Below are positions 25,264-33,765 of a stretch of 64,000 nucleotides of DNA, one piece after another. The stretch spans positions 969,568-1,033,567 of the forward strand of contig CAWJDP010000001.1 of assembly GCA_963841715.1 (NCBI GenBank), read 5' to 3'. The stretch's first letter is position 1, and the number at the start of each line of letters is the position of its first letter. The stretch comes from DASPWW01 sp963841715 (GTDB taxonomy: Bacteria; Actinomycetota; Thermoleophilia; Solirubrobacterales; 70-9). The notes under the pieces are model-generated. The model was given only the letters and a program-made list of their open reading frames with translations. It was not told the origin of the DNA and searched no databases. A program made the position numbers and the translations under genes.

Positions 25264-26672
25264 AAAACGCCTCCGATTGGCGTCCTTGTTTCGCTATCCG
25301 AAGCAAAGGCGCGGTCTCCGCCCGTTTCGGCGATCGCGGCCTCGAGAGCAGCGGCCAGGCGGTCTATGTCCTCCCTGCTGCGCCGTTCCGTGATCGCAAC
25401 GAGCAACCCATCCTCAAACTCGGGGTACTCGCTCCCGAGCGGGTAGCCCGCGGCGATCCCGTCCCCCGCAACGCGGTCGAGGACCGCGTCGACCGGCGCG
25501 TCGAGCCGGACCGCGAACTCGCGCACGACCGGCGCGTCGTGCAGCGGCTCCACGCCCTCGACCGCCGCCAGCCGCTCGCGCGCGTATGCGGTCCTCCGCG
25601 TCATCAGCTCGCCGAGCTCGACGATTCCGCGCTTGCCGAGCCAGCTCAGGTAGATCACACCGGCGAGGGCGTTCAAGGCCTGCGAGGTGCAGATGTTGTG
25701 GGTTGCCTTCTCACGGCGGATGTGCTGCTCGCGGGTCTGGAGCGCGAGCACGAACCCGCGCCGACCGTCGACATCGGTCGTCTCGCCGGCGATCCGTCCC
25801 GGCATCCGCCGGATGTGCTCCTCGGTCGCGCAGAAGAAGCCGAACGAGGGTCCGCCGAAGTCAAGCCGGTTTCCGAGTGGCTGGCCCTCTCCGACCGCGA
25901 TGTCGGCGCCCGACTCCCCGGGCGGCTTCAGGACCCCGAGCGTGAGCGCGTCGACGGCGACAACGACGAGTGCGCCTTTGCCCTTCGCGGCCGCGGCGAG
26001 CGCGGCAACGTCCTCGACCGAGCCGAGGAAGTTCGGGTTCTGAAGGAACACCGCCGCCGTGTCCTCGTCGATCGCTGCGGCGAGCCCGGCCGCGTCAGTG
26101 CGACCGCCTTCGAGCCCCACCTCGACGACCTCGGCCCCGTAGCCGACGGCGTAGGTCGCGAGCGTCTCGCGGCTGTGGGGATGGACGCCGCGCGAGGCGA
26201 CGAACTTGCGCCGCCCGGTGGCACCGATTGCGAGGTAGCCGGCTGAGGCGACCGACGAGGGCCCCTCGTAGAGCGAGGCGTTCGAGACCGGGAGCGCCGT
26301 CAGCTCGGACATCGCGGTCTGGAACTCGAACATCGCCTGCAGCCCGCCCTGCGAGATCTCGGGCTGGTACGGCGTGTACGGGGTCAGGAACTCGGAGCGC
26401 TGCGTGATCGCGTCGACGATCGCGGGAACGTAGTGGTCGTACATCCCGGCGCCGATGAAGCAGACCTCGGAGTCGGCGTCGGCGTTGCGCGCCGCGAGCG
26501 ACGCGAGAAGGTCGAAGACCTCGCTCTCAGAGCGCCCGTCGTCGAGCGCGATCGGGCGGTTGAGCCGCAGGTCCGTCGGAATGTCCTCGAACAGCTCATC
26601 AAGGGACGCGGCGTCGATCGCCGCGAGCATCTCGCGGCTGTCGGCGTCGGTCGCTGAGGTGTAGCGGCTCAC
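25260..26672 (-). CDS. gcvPA: Glycine decarboxylase (P protein) subunit 1
   Basis: A 470-aa protein matching the N-terminal half of GcvP (GcvPA). It has FIGAGMYDHYVPAIVDAI, the glycine-decarboxylase stretch FLTPYTPYQPEISQGGLQAMFEFQT, and ASLYEGPSSVASAG. The start is GTG 26672, overlapping the gcvH stop as GTGA; longer readings run through gcvH and are rejected. It forms the P protein with GcvPB. Confidence 0.95.
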   Translation of the reverse strand: MSRYTSATDADSREMLAAIDAASLDELFEDIPTDLRLNRPIALDDGRSESEVFDLLASLAARNADADSEVCFIGAGMYDHYVPAIVDAITQRSEFLTPYTPYQPEISQGGLQAMFEFQTAMSELTALPVSNASLYEGPSSVASAGYLAIGATGRRKFVASRGVHPHSRETLATYAVGYGAEVVEVGLEGGRTDAAGLAAAIDEDTAAVFLQNPNFLGSVEDVAALAAAAKGKGALVVVAVDALTLGVLKPPGESGADIAVGEGQPLGNRLDFGGPSFGFFCATEEHIRRMPGRIAGETTDVDGRRGFVLALQTREQHIRREKATHNICTSQALNALAGVIYLSWLGKRGIVELGELMTRRTAYARERLAAVEGVEPLHDAPVVREFAVRLDAPVDAVLDRVAGDGIAAGYPLGSEYPEFEDGLLVAITERRSREDIDRLAAALEAAIAETGGDRAFASDSETRTPIGGVL

Positions 26673-27070
26673 TCGTCCTCGCTCTCGGCGAGCATCTTCC
26701 TGTACGCGTCGGCGCTCATCAGGTCGTCGGCCTCGGAGGGGTCGTCGAGCTTGACCTTGACGAGCCATCCCTCGCCGTAGGGGTCGTCGTTGAGGAGCTC
26801 GGGGGAGTCGCCCGCGGCGGCGTTGACCTCGATGACCTGACCCGACATCGGCGCGTGGACATCGGAGACGGCCTTCACCGACTCGATCTCCGCGTAGGAG
26901 CCGTCCTTGCTGATCTTAGAGCCGGCGTCGGGTGGGTCGAAGAACACGACCTCCCCGAGCGCGTCCTGTGCGTACCACGTGATCCCGAACGTCGCGCTTT
27001 CGCCCTCGACTCGCGCCCAGTCGTGCTCAGAGTGGTAGAGCAGCTCTTCCGGATAGCTCTCGTCGGCCAA
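26669..27070 (-). CDS. gcvH: Glycine cleavage system H protein
   Basis: A 133-aa lipoyl carrier. The lipoylated lysine is in IESVKAVSDVHAPMSG, and the family N-terminus LLYHSEHDWARVEGESATFGIT is clear. It shuttles the aminomethyl group between GcvP, GcvT and lipoamide dehydrogenase (Lpd not in the window). It lies 20 bp after gcvT and overlaps gcvPA. Confidence 0.97.
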   Translation of the reverse strand: MADESYPEELLYHSEHDWARVEGESATFGITWYAQDALGEVVFFDPPDAGSKISKDGSYAEIESVKAVSDVHAPMSGQVIEVNAAAGDSPELLNDDPYGEGWLVKVKLDDPSEADDLMSADAYRKMLAESEDE

Positions 27071-27089
27071 CGCTAGTCCTCCTCACTGA

Positions 27090-28217
27090 TCAAATCCCAC
27101 CTGCCTGTCGCCCCGCAATCGGGCTACGTCCGCTCGACGCCAGATCAACCAGGGGCTTCTTTTCCACGCGGGCGGCGCGGAGCTTGCCGCGGACGTCGAT
27201 CTCGAGCTCGGTCCCCGGCTCGGCTGCGTCGGCGCGTACGTAGCCCATCCCGATCCCGACCTCGAGCGAGGGCGAGTGGGTCCCGCTCGTCACCTCGCCA
27301 ACGGTCGCGCCGTCGCGGTTGATCGGGTTTCCCTGGCGCGGGATGCCGCGGTCGGTGATCACGAACGCGGCCAGCTTCTCGGCCGGGCCCTCGGCGCGGA
27401 CCTCGGCGATCCGCTCGGAGCCGATGAACTCCGTCTCCTCCTTCGAGCACCAACCGAGCCCGGCCTCGATCGGCGTGCGGTCGGGGCTGAGGTCGTTGCC
27501 GTAGAGGCAGAAGCAGACCTCAAGCCGCAGCGTGTCGCGCGCGGCGAGCCCGGCGGGCTTGACGCCGGCGTCGAGCAGCAGGTCCCAGACGGGCGGCGCC
27601 GCGTCTGGCGGGATCAGCAGCTCAACCCCGTCCTCGCCCGTGTACCCGGTCCCGCAGGCGAGCGTCGGAGCGTGCGCGATCGCGACCCTCGCCGTGTGCA
27701 TCCGCGCCGGCAGCTCGCCATCGGCGATCCCCGCGACCGCCTCACGGGCCCGCGGACCCTGGACCGCGAGCATCGCGTAGTCCGCGGCGACGTCGCGGAC
27801 CTCGGCGTCGAAGGCGCCGGCGTGGTCGCCGACCCACTCGAGGTCGCGCTCGTGGTTGGCGGCGTTGGTGACCGTGAGGTAGCGGTCGGGCTCGAGCCGG
27901 TACGTGAACAGGTCGTCGAGCACCCCGCCGTCCTCCAGGCAGAGGCAGGAGTACTGTGCCCCGCCGACCTCGATCTTCTCGACGTCGTTCGAGAGCAGGC
28001 GCTGGAGCAGCGCGGTGGCGTCCGGGCCCCGGGTCTCGATCTCGCCCATGTGCGAGACGTCGAACACGCCCGCGTCGCCGCGCACCGCGAGGTGCTCCCG
28101 GCGGACCCCCTCGTACTCGACCGGCATCTCCCAGCCCGCGAACGGAACGAGCTTCGCGCCCGCCGCCGCGTGCGCCTCATACAGCGGGGTATGCCGCAGC
28201 GCAGCCGTCGTGCTCAC
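27090..28217 (-). CDS. gcvT: Glycine cleavage system T protein (aminomethyltransferase)
   Basis: A 375-aa aminomethyltransferase that releases ammonia and forms methylene-THF from H-bound aminomethyl. Motifs are HTPLYEAHAAAGAKLVPFAGWEMPVEY at the N-terminus, FDVSHMGEI, GTGYTGEDGVELL and GLAARDTLRLEVCFCLYGNDLS. It begins only 38 bp after the ftsZ stop, so there is no room for a glycine riboswitch of the usual size and the gcv genes may be read from the ftsZ transcript. It links glycine to the THF pool used by fhs and fchA. Confidence 0.95.
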   Translation of the reverse strand: MSTTAALRHTPLYEAHAAAGAKLVPFAGWEMPVEYEGVRREHLAVRGDAGVFDVSHMGEIETRGPDATALLQRLLSNDVEKIEVGGAQYSCLCLEDGGVLDDLFTYRLEPDRYLTVTNAANHERDLEWVGDHAGAFDAEVRDVAADYAMLAVQGPRAREAVAGIADGELPARMHTARVAIAHAPTLACGTGYTGEDGVELLIPPDAAPPVWDLLLDAGVKPAGLAARDTLRLEVCFCLYGNDLSPDRTPIEAGLGWCSKEETEFIGSERIAEVRAEGPAEKLAAFVITDRGIPRQGNPINRDGATVGEVTSGTHSPSLEVGIGMGYVRADAAEPGTELEIDVRGKLRAARVEKKPLVDLASSGRSPIAGRQAGGI

Positions 28218-28255
28218 TAGGAGGAGGCTAGCGACTGGCCGGGGGGCAAATTCGT

Positions 28256-29347
28256 CTAGCGGCGGCGCAGGAACGACGGCACGTCGATGTCGTCTTCGCC
28301 GACCTCGAGCTCGCGCCGCTCACGGTCCGGCAGGCCCATGCTCGCCTTGGCGCGGTCACGGCTGCGGGCGCGCAGCTGCGCCGGCTTGCGCGCGAGGAGC
28401 TCGAAGCCCTCGAACCCGGCGGCGATCACGGTCACCCGGCACTCCTCGTTGATCGTCGGATCGATCACGGCGCCGAAGATGATGTTCGCGCCGGGGTCGG
28501 CGGTCTTGACGACGAGGTCGGCGGCCTCGTTGACCTCGAACAGGCCGAGGTTCTCCCCGCCGGTGACGTTCAGAAGCAGACCGGTAGCGCCCTCGATCGA
28601 CTCCTCGAGCAGGGGGGACTCGATCGCCCCCTTCGCGGCCTCCAGAGCGCGGCTCTCGCCCGACGCGGTGCCGATCCCCATCAGCGCCGAGCCGGCGTCT
28701 CGCATCACGGTCTCGACGTCGGCGAAGTCGAGGTTGATCAGGCCCGGGATCGTGATCAGGTCGGTGATCCCCTGGACACCCTGGCGGAGGATGTCGTCGG
28801 CCTTGCGGAACGCCTCGAGCACGCTCTCGCGCCGCTCGACGATCTGCAGCAGCTTCTCGTTCGGGACGACGATCAGCGTGTCGACCTCGGCGCGCAGCTT
28901 CTCGATCCCGTCCATCGCCTGCTGCATCCGGCGGCGACCCTCGAACTCGAACGGCTTCGTGACCACGCCGACGGTCAGCGCCCCGATCTCCTGCTTTGCG
29001 ATCTCGGCGATCACGGGGGCCGCTCCGGTGCCGGTTCCGCCGCCCTCGCCGGCGGTGATGAAGACCATGTCGGCGCCCTTCAGCGCCTCCTTGACCTCGT
29101 CGCGGCTCTCGGCCGCGGCGCCGTTGCCGATCTCGGGGTTCCCGCCCGCTCCCAGACCCCTTGTCAGGTCATGGCCGATCCCGAGCTTGATGTCGGCGTC
29201 GCAGGCGAGCAGCGCCTGGGCGTCGGTGTTGACGGCGGCGAACTCGACGCCCTTGAGGCCAGCGTCGACCATCCGGCTGACGGCATTGGTTCCGCCGCCG
29301 CCGACGCCGACGACCTTGATCACTGCGAGATATGAGGACTCCACCAT
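28256..29347 (-). CDS. ftsZ: Cell division protein FtsZ
   Basis: A 363-aa tubulin-like GTPase. The tubulin signature is AGEGGGTGTGAAP (near residues 97-109), the N-terminal phosphate loop is VVGVGGGGTNAV, the T7 loop is NLDFADVETVM, and the C-terminal tail DDIDVPSFLRRR is the conserved peptide that binds partners such as SepF or FtsW. The C-terminal linker is short. It has its own promoter (29432-29460). ftsA is absent, as in other Actinobacteria. Confidence 0.98.
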   Translation of the reverse strand: MVESSYLAVIKVVGVGGGGTNAVSRMVDAGLKGVEFAAVNTDAQALLACDADIKLGIGHDLTRGLGAGGNPEIGNGAAAESRDEVKEALKGADMVFITAGEGGGTGTGAAPVIAEIAKQEIGALTVGVVTKPFEFEGRRRMQQAMDGIEKLRAEVDTLIVVPNEKLLQIVERRESVLEAFRKADDILRQGVQGITDLITIPGLINLDFADVETVMRDAGSALMGIGTASGESRALEAAKGAIESPLLEESIEGATGLLLNVTGGENLGLFEVNEAADLVVKTADPGANIIFGAVIDPTINEECRVTVIAAGFEGFELLARKPAQLRARSRDRAKASMGLPDRERRELEVGEDDIDVPSFLRRR

Positions 29348-29431
29348 CTTCCGCGGGCGAGGCGCCTCCGCGCGCCAGGCTCAACAACCAGTTCAGGGTT
29401 CCTTGCAGGCGATTTACCTGGAAACGAATCG

Positions 29432-29460
29432 AAAGTAGGGCAATAGGCTACCCCTGTCAA
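29432..29460 (-). promoter_or_regulatory. ftsZ promoter (sigma-70 type)
   Basis: Reading leftward, a perfect -35 TTGACA (29455-29460), a 17-bp spacer and a -10 TACTTT (29432-29437) are seen. The predicted transcript starts near 29425, about 78 nt before ftsZ. It sits in the 237-bp ftsQ-ftsZ gap, the longest gap inside the division cluster. Confidence 0.75.
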
Positions 29461-29494
29461 CGCGCTGACGGGAGACGTGCAGGCGTGAACTCTT

Positions 29495-29529
29495 GAGCCT
29501 GAGTCGAGCATGGCCATACCCTCAGGCTC
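29495..29529. repeat. 8-bp inverted repeat in the ftsQ-ftsZ gap
   Basis: GAGCCTGA (29495-29502) and TCAGGCTC (29522-29529) are perfect inverted copies separated by 19 bp, upstream of the ftsZ promoter. It could be an operator or a hairpin in a read-through transcript. No known factor can be named. Confidence 0.5.
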
Positions 29530-29557
29530 GACCATAGGGTTTGCTTTCGGGGCGCGA

Positions 29558-29576
29558 AGCGGCGGAAATCGCCGCT
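29558..29576 (-). terminator. Hairpin after ftsQ
   Basis: AGCGGCG-N5-CGCCGCT forms a perfect 7-bp stem 9 bases after the ftsQ stop. There is no T-run, so it would be a weak or Rho-assisted terminator that separates the mur/fts transcript from ftsZ. Confidence 0.45.
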
Positions 29577-29584
29577 CATGAGCG

Positions 29585-30379
29585 TTATTCAGGCGTACGG
29601 ACGGCTCCCCCAGCGGCCGGACGCTCCGGCGCGCGGACGTCGACGTAGCCGACGCTGGTCAATCCGGGGTCCGCAAGAACTCGTGCAGCCGCCGCCCACT
29701 TCGCGTCGGCGCGCGACGAATCGCCGAACACGATCTCGATCCCGCCGGTGAGCCGAGCCTTGATCCCCTCGTTGCCGCTCGCCGCGGATGCGATCTCCGG
29801 CCGCAGCGGAGCGGGCGCCGCGCCGAGCACGATCGCCTCCTGGCGCTTGACTCCGGTCAGCCGACCGGAGTTTGGTGCCGTGCCGGGGATCGCCGGGAGG
29901 TCCGAGCTTGGCTTGCCGAGCCCGTCGAGCACGGTCCCGTCGGCAGCCACCGGCACCGCCCTGCTCTCCGAGCCGATCACGGCGGCCGAACGGCGCTCAG
30001 TGACGTGGATCTCGAGCCCGTTCGGGAAGCTCGGATCGGCGCTCACCGAGGCTACGGTCGGGAACTGGCGCACCGCGTCGTCGAGGCGCCCCACGTCGGG
30101 GTCGAGGGTGCTCATTCCGCGCCCCGCGCGATCGAGGGCGGCGGTGACCTGATCGCGGTTCTGACTCGTCACGCCGCTGACATGGACGTCCTTGACGGCG
30201 ACAAACGAGGAGTGGCGGAGCCACAACATGTAGAGCGCCGCGAGCAGGCCGGTGACGGCGATCACCAGCACCGCCCGACGGCGCCAGACTCGCGCCCGCC
30301 GCGTGAGCCGGATCTTCCGCCGGGGGACGCGCGGCCGGGCCGCGGCGCGGGCGGTCATCGCCCGCCCCCGAGATCCCAC
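29585..30379 (-). CDS. ftsQ: Cell division protein FtsQ
   Basis: A 264-aa bitopic membrane protein. It has a basic N-terminus (residues 1-35), one membrane helix (about 36-52: AVLVIAVTGLLAALYML), then a POTRA domain beginning VKDVHVSGVTSQNRDQVTAAL and an FtsQ domain. It links the early and late divisome in the membrane. The start overlaps the murB 3' end by 25 bp. It sits in the normal dcw position between murB and ftsZ. Confidence 0.92.
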   Translation of the reverse strand: MGSRGRAMTARAAARPRVPRRKIRLTRRARVWRRRAVLVIAVTGLLAALYMLWLRHSSFVAVKDVHVSGVTSQNRDQVTAALDRAGRGMSTLDPDVGRLDDAVRQFPTVASVSADPSFPNGLEIHVTERRSAAVIGSESRAVPVAADGTVLDGLGKPSSDLPAIPGTAPNSGRLTGVKRQEAIVLGAAPAPLRPEIASAASGNEGIKARLTGGIEIVFGDSSRADAKWAAAARVLADPGLTSVGYVDVRAPERPAAGGAVRTPE

Positions 30380-31278
30380 GAGTCGGGCCAGGCCATCTCG
30401 CCGAGGACCTGGACCTCGGGCTCGAGCGTGACGCCGAAGCGCTCGTGGACGCGCCGCCGACCCTCGGCCATCAGCTCAAGGACGTCGGCGGTCGTCGCCT
30501 CGCCGGCGTTCTCCACAAAATTTGCATGCTTCGGCGAGAACCGCGCGCCGCCCTGGGCGAGCCCGCGGCACCCTGCGGCCTCAAGCAGCTGGCCCGCCGT
30601 TCGTCCTTGCGCGCGCGGATGATTCGGGTTCGTGAACGTCGACCCGAAGGTCTTGATCCCCGACGGCTGCGCCTCGCGGCGCTTGCCGCGCATCTCCGCA
30701 AGCGTCGCCTTTATCGCCTCCGGGTCCCCCGGCGAGAGCTGGAACGAGGCCCGCGAGACGACCTCGCCGGCGGTCAGGTTCGAGCTCCGGTAGGCGAACG
30801 CAAACTCGTCCGGACGGCGGCGGGTGCTGCCGTCCGCGGTGCAGACGTCGACCCACTCGAGCGCGCGGGCGAGCTCCCCGCCGTACGCGTTCGCGTTCAT
30901 CCTCACGGCACCCCCGACGGTCCCGGGGATGTTGATCCCGAACTCGAGCCCCGAAAGGCCCCAACCGGCCGCCTTCGCGGCCGCCGAAGGCAGTCGCGCG
31001 CCGCCGCCGCAGCGCAGGCGTCCTCCGTCGCGCTCGATCATCGCGAGCTCACCTTCGAGCTTGATCACAAGTCCCCGAAATCCATCGTCCGCCACCAAGA
31101 GGTTCGATCCCGAGCCCACCACTCCTACCCGGATCCCCACCCCCGCTGCCCAGGCGAGCAGCTCGATCAGCCGCTCCTCGGTGTCGGGGCGGGCGAAATA
31201 GTCGCCCGGGCCGCCGGTGCGGACCGTGGTCAGTCGCGCCAGCGGGAAGTCAACCTCGACACCGTCGGGCATCGTCAT
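30355..31278 (-). CDS. murB: UDP-N-acetylenolpyruvoylglucosamine reductase
   Basis: A 307-aa flavoenzyme that makes UDP-MurNAc with NADPH. FAD/substrate motifs are GVVGSGSNLLVADDGFRG, GTVGGAVRMNANAYGGE (near residues 116-132), the catalytic Ser in FGSTFTNP, and SPKHANFVEN. It overlaps murC by 4 bp. The sequence matches the shorter, type II MurB. Confidence 0.95.
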   Translation of the reverse strand: MTMPDGVEVDFPLARLTTVRTGGPGDYFARPDTEERLIELLAWAAGVGIRVGVVGSGSNLLVADDGFRGLVIKLEGELAMIERDGGRLRCGGGARLPSAAAKAAGWGLSGLEFGINIPGTVGGAVRMNANAYGGELARALEWVDVCTADGSTRRRPDEFAFAYRSSNLTAGEVVSRASFQLSPGDPEAIKATLAEMRGKRREAQPSGIKTFGSTFTNPNHPRAQGRTAGQLLEAAGCRGLAQGGARFSPKHANFVENAGEATTADVLELMAEGRRRVHERFGVTLEPEVQVLGEMAWPDSWDLGGGR

Positions 31279-32597
31279 TCGGGCTCACCGCCGTCGTCGT
31301 TGGCAAGCTCCTCGGCGAGCAGGAAGATGTCCCCGGCGCCGAGCGTGACGAGCAGATCGCCGTCGCCGATTCGGCCCTCGAGCGCGCGCGCCGCCGAGAC
31401 ACGGTCGCGCAGCCACCACACCGGCCGTCCGCCGGCGCTCTCCGCCGCCGCCTCGGCGACCGAGCGCCCGGTCACCCCCGCGAGCTCGCCGACCGGCTGC
31501 TCCCGCGCCGGGTAGACCTCGAGCACGCCGATCTCGTCGGCCGCCGCGAGCGCGGCCCCGAAGCGGTCCGCCAACGCCTTCGTGCGCGAGTAGAGATGGG
31601 GCTGGAAGACGGCGATCAGCCGCCGTGGCTCGAGCTCGCGCAGCGCGTCGAGAGCCGCGGCGACCTCGGTCGGATGGTGGGCGTAGTCGTCGTAGATCAC
31701 GGCGCCCTCGTGCGTCCCCTTGAGCTGAAGCCGCCGCACCATCCCGGGGAAGCTCGCCAACGCCGCGGCGGCGGCGGCGAGGTCGGCGCCGGCGAGCTCG
31801 AGCGCCGCGAGCGCCGCGCGCGCGTTGAGCCGGTTGTGGACACCGGGAAGGCCGAGCTCGAGCCTCGGACCGGGGTGGTCGGCGTCGAAGCGGACGACGC
31901 TCTGATTGCTCTGGTTCGCGCTCACGGGGTCGAGCGAGGCCTCGGCGCCGAGCGCGAGCCCGCTCGCGGGCGCTGCAAAGCCGCGGAACGCCTCGAGCAG
32001 CTCGTGCCGCGAGCTCCAGTGGCTGTGGTGATCGAGCTCGACGTTGGTCACGACAGCGATCTCCGGCTTCAAGCGCAGGAAGCTCGCGTCGCTCTCGTCG
32101 GCCTCGGCGACGATCCACTCGCCCTCGCCCCAGCCGGCGTTCGCCGCCGCGCCCCCGGGCGCCGCCTCCGGCAGCTCGCCGCCGAGCGCGAAGGCGGGGT
32201 CGGCGCCCGTGGCGCGGAGCGCGTGGGCGATCATCCCCGCCGTTGTCGTCTTGCCATGCGTCCCGGCGACCGCGATCAACCGCTTCAGCGTGCAGAGCTC
32301 GGCGAGCAGCTCGCCGCGGTGGATCACCCGCTGGCCGCGCTCGCGCGCCCGCTCGAGCTCGGGGTTGTCGTCCGGGATCGCGGTCGATACGACGACCTCG
32401 GCGCCCTCGGGGACGCTGTCGGCGTCGTGGCCGATCCGCGGCTTGAGTCCCGCGGCGCGCAGACGCTCGACGTATGAGGACTCGGCGCGGTCGCTGCCGG
32501 TGACACTCGCGCCGAGAGCGTCGGCGACGAGCGCCAGCCCGCTCATCCCGGCGCCGCCGATCGCGATGAAGTGGAGCCTTCTCCCCTCCCACATCAA
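31275..32597 (-). CDS. murC: UDP-N-acetylmuramate-L-alanine ligase
   Basis: A 440-aa Mur ligase. The UDP-binding N-terminus is LHFIAIGGAGMSGLALVADALG, the ATP P-loop is GTHGKTTTAGMIAHAL (near residue 115), the DESD-type segment is EADESDASFLRL, and DDYAHHPTEVAAAL is the MurC signature. It adds the first L-Ala of the peptide stem. It lies 46 bp after murG and overlaps murB. Confidence 0.96.
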   Translation of the reverse strand: MMWEGRRLHFIAIGGAGMSGLALVADALGASVTGSDRAESSYVERLRAAGLKPRIGHDADSVPEGAEVVVSTAIPDDNPELERARERGQRVIHRGELLAELCTLKRLIAVAGTHGKTTTAGMIAHALRATGADPAFALGGELPEAAPGGAAANAGWGEGEWIVAEADESDASFLRLKPEIAVVTNVELDHHSHWSSRHELLEAFRGFAAPASGLALGAEASLDPVSANQSNQSVVRFDADHPGPRLELGLPGVHNRLNARAALAALELAGADLAAAAAALASFPGMVRRLQLKGTHEGAVIYDDYAHHPTEVAAALDALRELEPRRLIAVFQPHLYSRTKALADRFGAALAAADEIGVLEVYPAREQPVGELAGVTGRSVAEAAAESAGGRPVWWLRDRVSAARALEGRIGDGDLLVTLGAGDIFLLAEELANDDGGEPE

Positions 32598-32643
32598 TCC
32601 CGCCGCCTCCCCTGCTCCCGCTCGCTCGCACTCATCAGACTGG

Positions 32644-33765
32644 TCATGTTTCTCGCTCGCTCCCGCGTCCGGGCCGGCGGGGTTCCAGTGAGTTCATGAT
32701 CTCAGCGGCGATGCGAGTCGCGGCGTCGGGGCGCGCGATCGAGCGCGCCACGTCCGACATCCGCTCGAGCCGGGCGGGGTCGGAGAGCAGCAGCGCCGCC
32801 GAGCGCGCGAGCTTGGTCGGCTCGAGCTCATCGTTCGAGATCACGATCGCCGCGCCGGCCTCCTCCATCCAGGCGGCGTTCGTGTCCTGGTGCCCGGCGG
32901 TCGCGTACGGATACGGGACCAGGATCGCCGGCCGGCCCGCGGCGGCGATCTCGAAGATCGACCCGCCGGCGCGGGCGACGACGAGGTCGCACGCCGCGAG
33001 GGCGTCGCCGAGGTCGGGCTCGTAGGCGAGCAGCGTGTAGCGCTCGGGCGCGAGCGCCTCGACCCGCTCGCGGAGGCCGTCGTCGTAGTCGCGCTGTCCC
33101 GCGATGTGGAGGACGTGGAAGTCGCGCCTGCGCTCGCCCGGCTCGGCGAACGCCGCGACCGCCGCGTCGTTGATCGACTGCGCCCCCTGGCTTCCGCCGA
33201 ACACCAACAGGCAGCGGACCTCGGCGTCGATTCCATAGCGCTCGCGGGCGGCCGCGCGGCCGGCGTCGAGGACGGCGGCAGGGACGGGACGGCCGGTGAC
33301 GACGTAGCGCTCGCCCTCGCGGCCCGGGATCGGGAACGCCAGGCAGACGCGCCGCGCCCCGCGCGCGAGCAGCCGGTTGGCGAGCCCGAGATGGCTGTCG
33401 GCCTCGGTCAGGACGAGCGGCACCCCGCGGGTTAGCGCCGCGAGGCCCGCGGGCCCGGCGACGTATCCGCCGCCCCCCATCACCGCGTCGGCCTCGCGGC
33501 GCTTCAGCACCCTGCGCGAGGCCGGGACGGCGCCGGCGGCGCGCGCGAGCGCGCCGAGCGCCCTCAGCGGGTTGCGGCGGTCAAGCCCGGTGACGTTCAG
33601 GAAGTCGATCTCGTACCCCGCCTCGGGCACGAGCCTCGCCTCGAGCCGCTCACGCGCGCCGAGGAACGAAACGCTCGCGCCGTCAGCGCGCAGCGCGTCG
33701 GCGACGGCGAGCGCCGGCACCACGTGCCCGGCGGTACCGCCGGCCGCTATGACCACTCTTGCCAC
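32644..33765 (-). CDS. murG: Lipid II synthase MurG
   Basis: A 373-aa GT-B glycosyltransferase that transfers GlcNAc to lipid I at the inner membrane face. The N-terminal GGTAGHVVPALAVADAL and the donor-site segment ARAGGSIFEIAAAGRPAILVPYP are diagnostic, along with FGGSQGAQSIND. The start overlaps the end of ftsW by 83 bp, an unusually long overlap; a later start is possible but would remove the GGTAGH loop. Confidence 0.95.
   Translation of the reverse strand: MARVVIAAGGTAGHVVPALAVADALRADGASVSFLGARERLEARLVPEAGYEIDFLNVTGLDRRNPLRALGALARAAGAVPASRRVLKRREADAVMGGGGYVAGPAGLAALTRGVPLVLTEADSHLGLANRLLARGARRVCLAFPIPGREGERYVVTGRPVPAAVLDAGRAAARERYGIDAEVRCLLVFGGSQGAQSINDAAVAAFAEPGERRRDFHVLHIAGQRDYDDGLRERVEALAPERYTLLAYEPDLGDALAACDLVVARAGGSIFEIAAAGRPAILVPYPYATAGHQDTNAAWMEEAGAAIVISNDELEPTKLARSAALLLSDPARLERMSDVARSIARPDAATRIAAEIMNSLEPRRPGRGSERET

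Noticed and set aside
28218..28255. Possible glycine riboswitch before gcvT
   Set aside because: Only 38 bp separate ftsZ and gcvT, too short for a glycine aptamer, and no aptamer core is seen.
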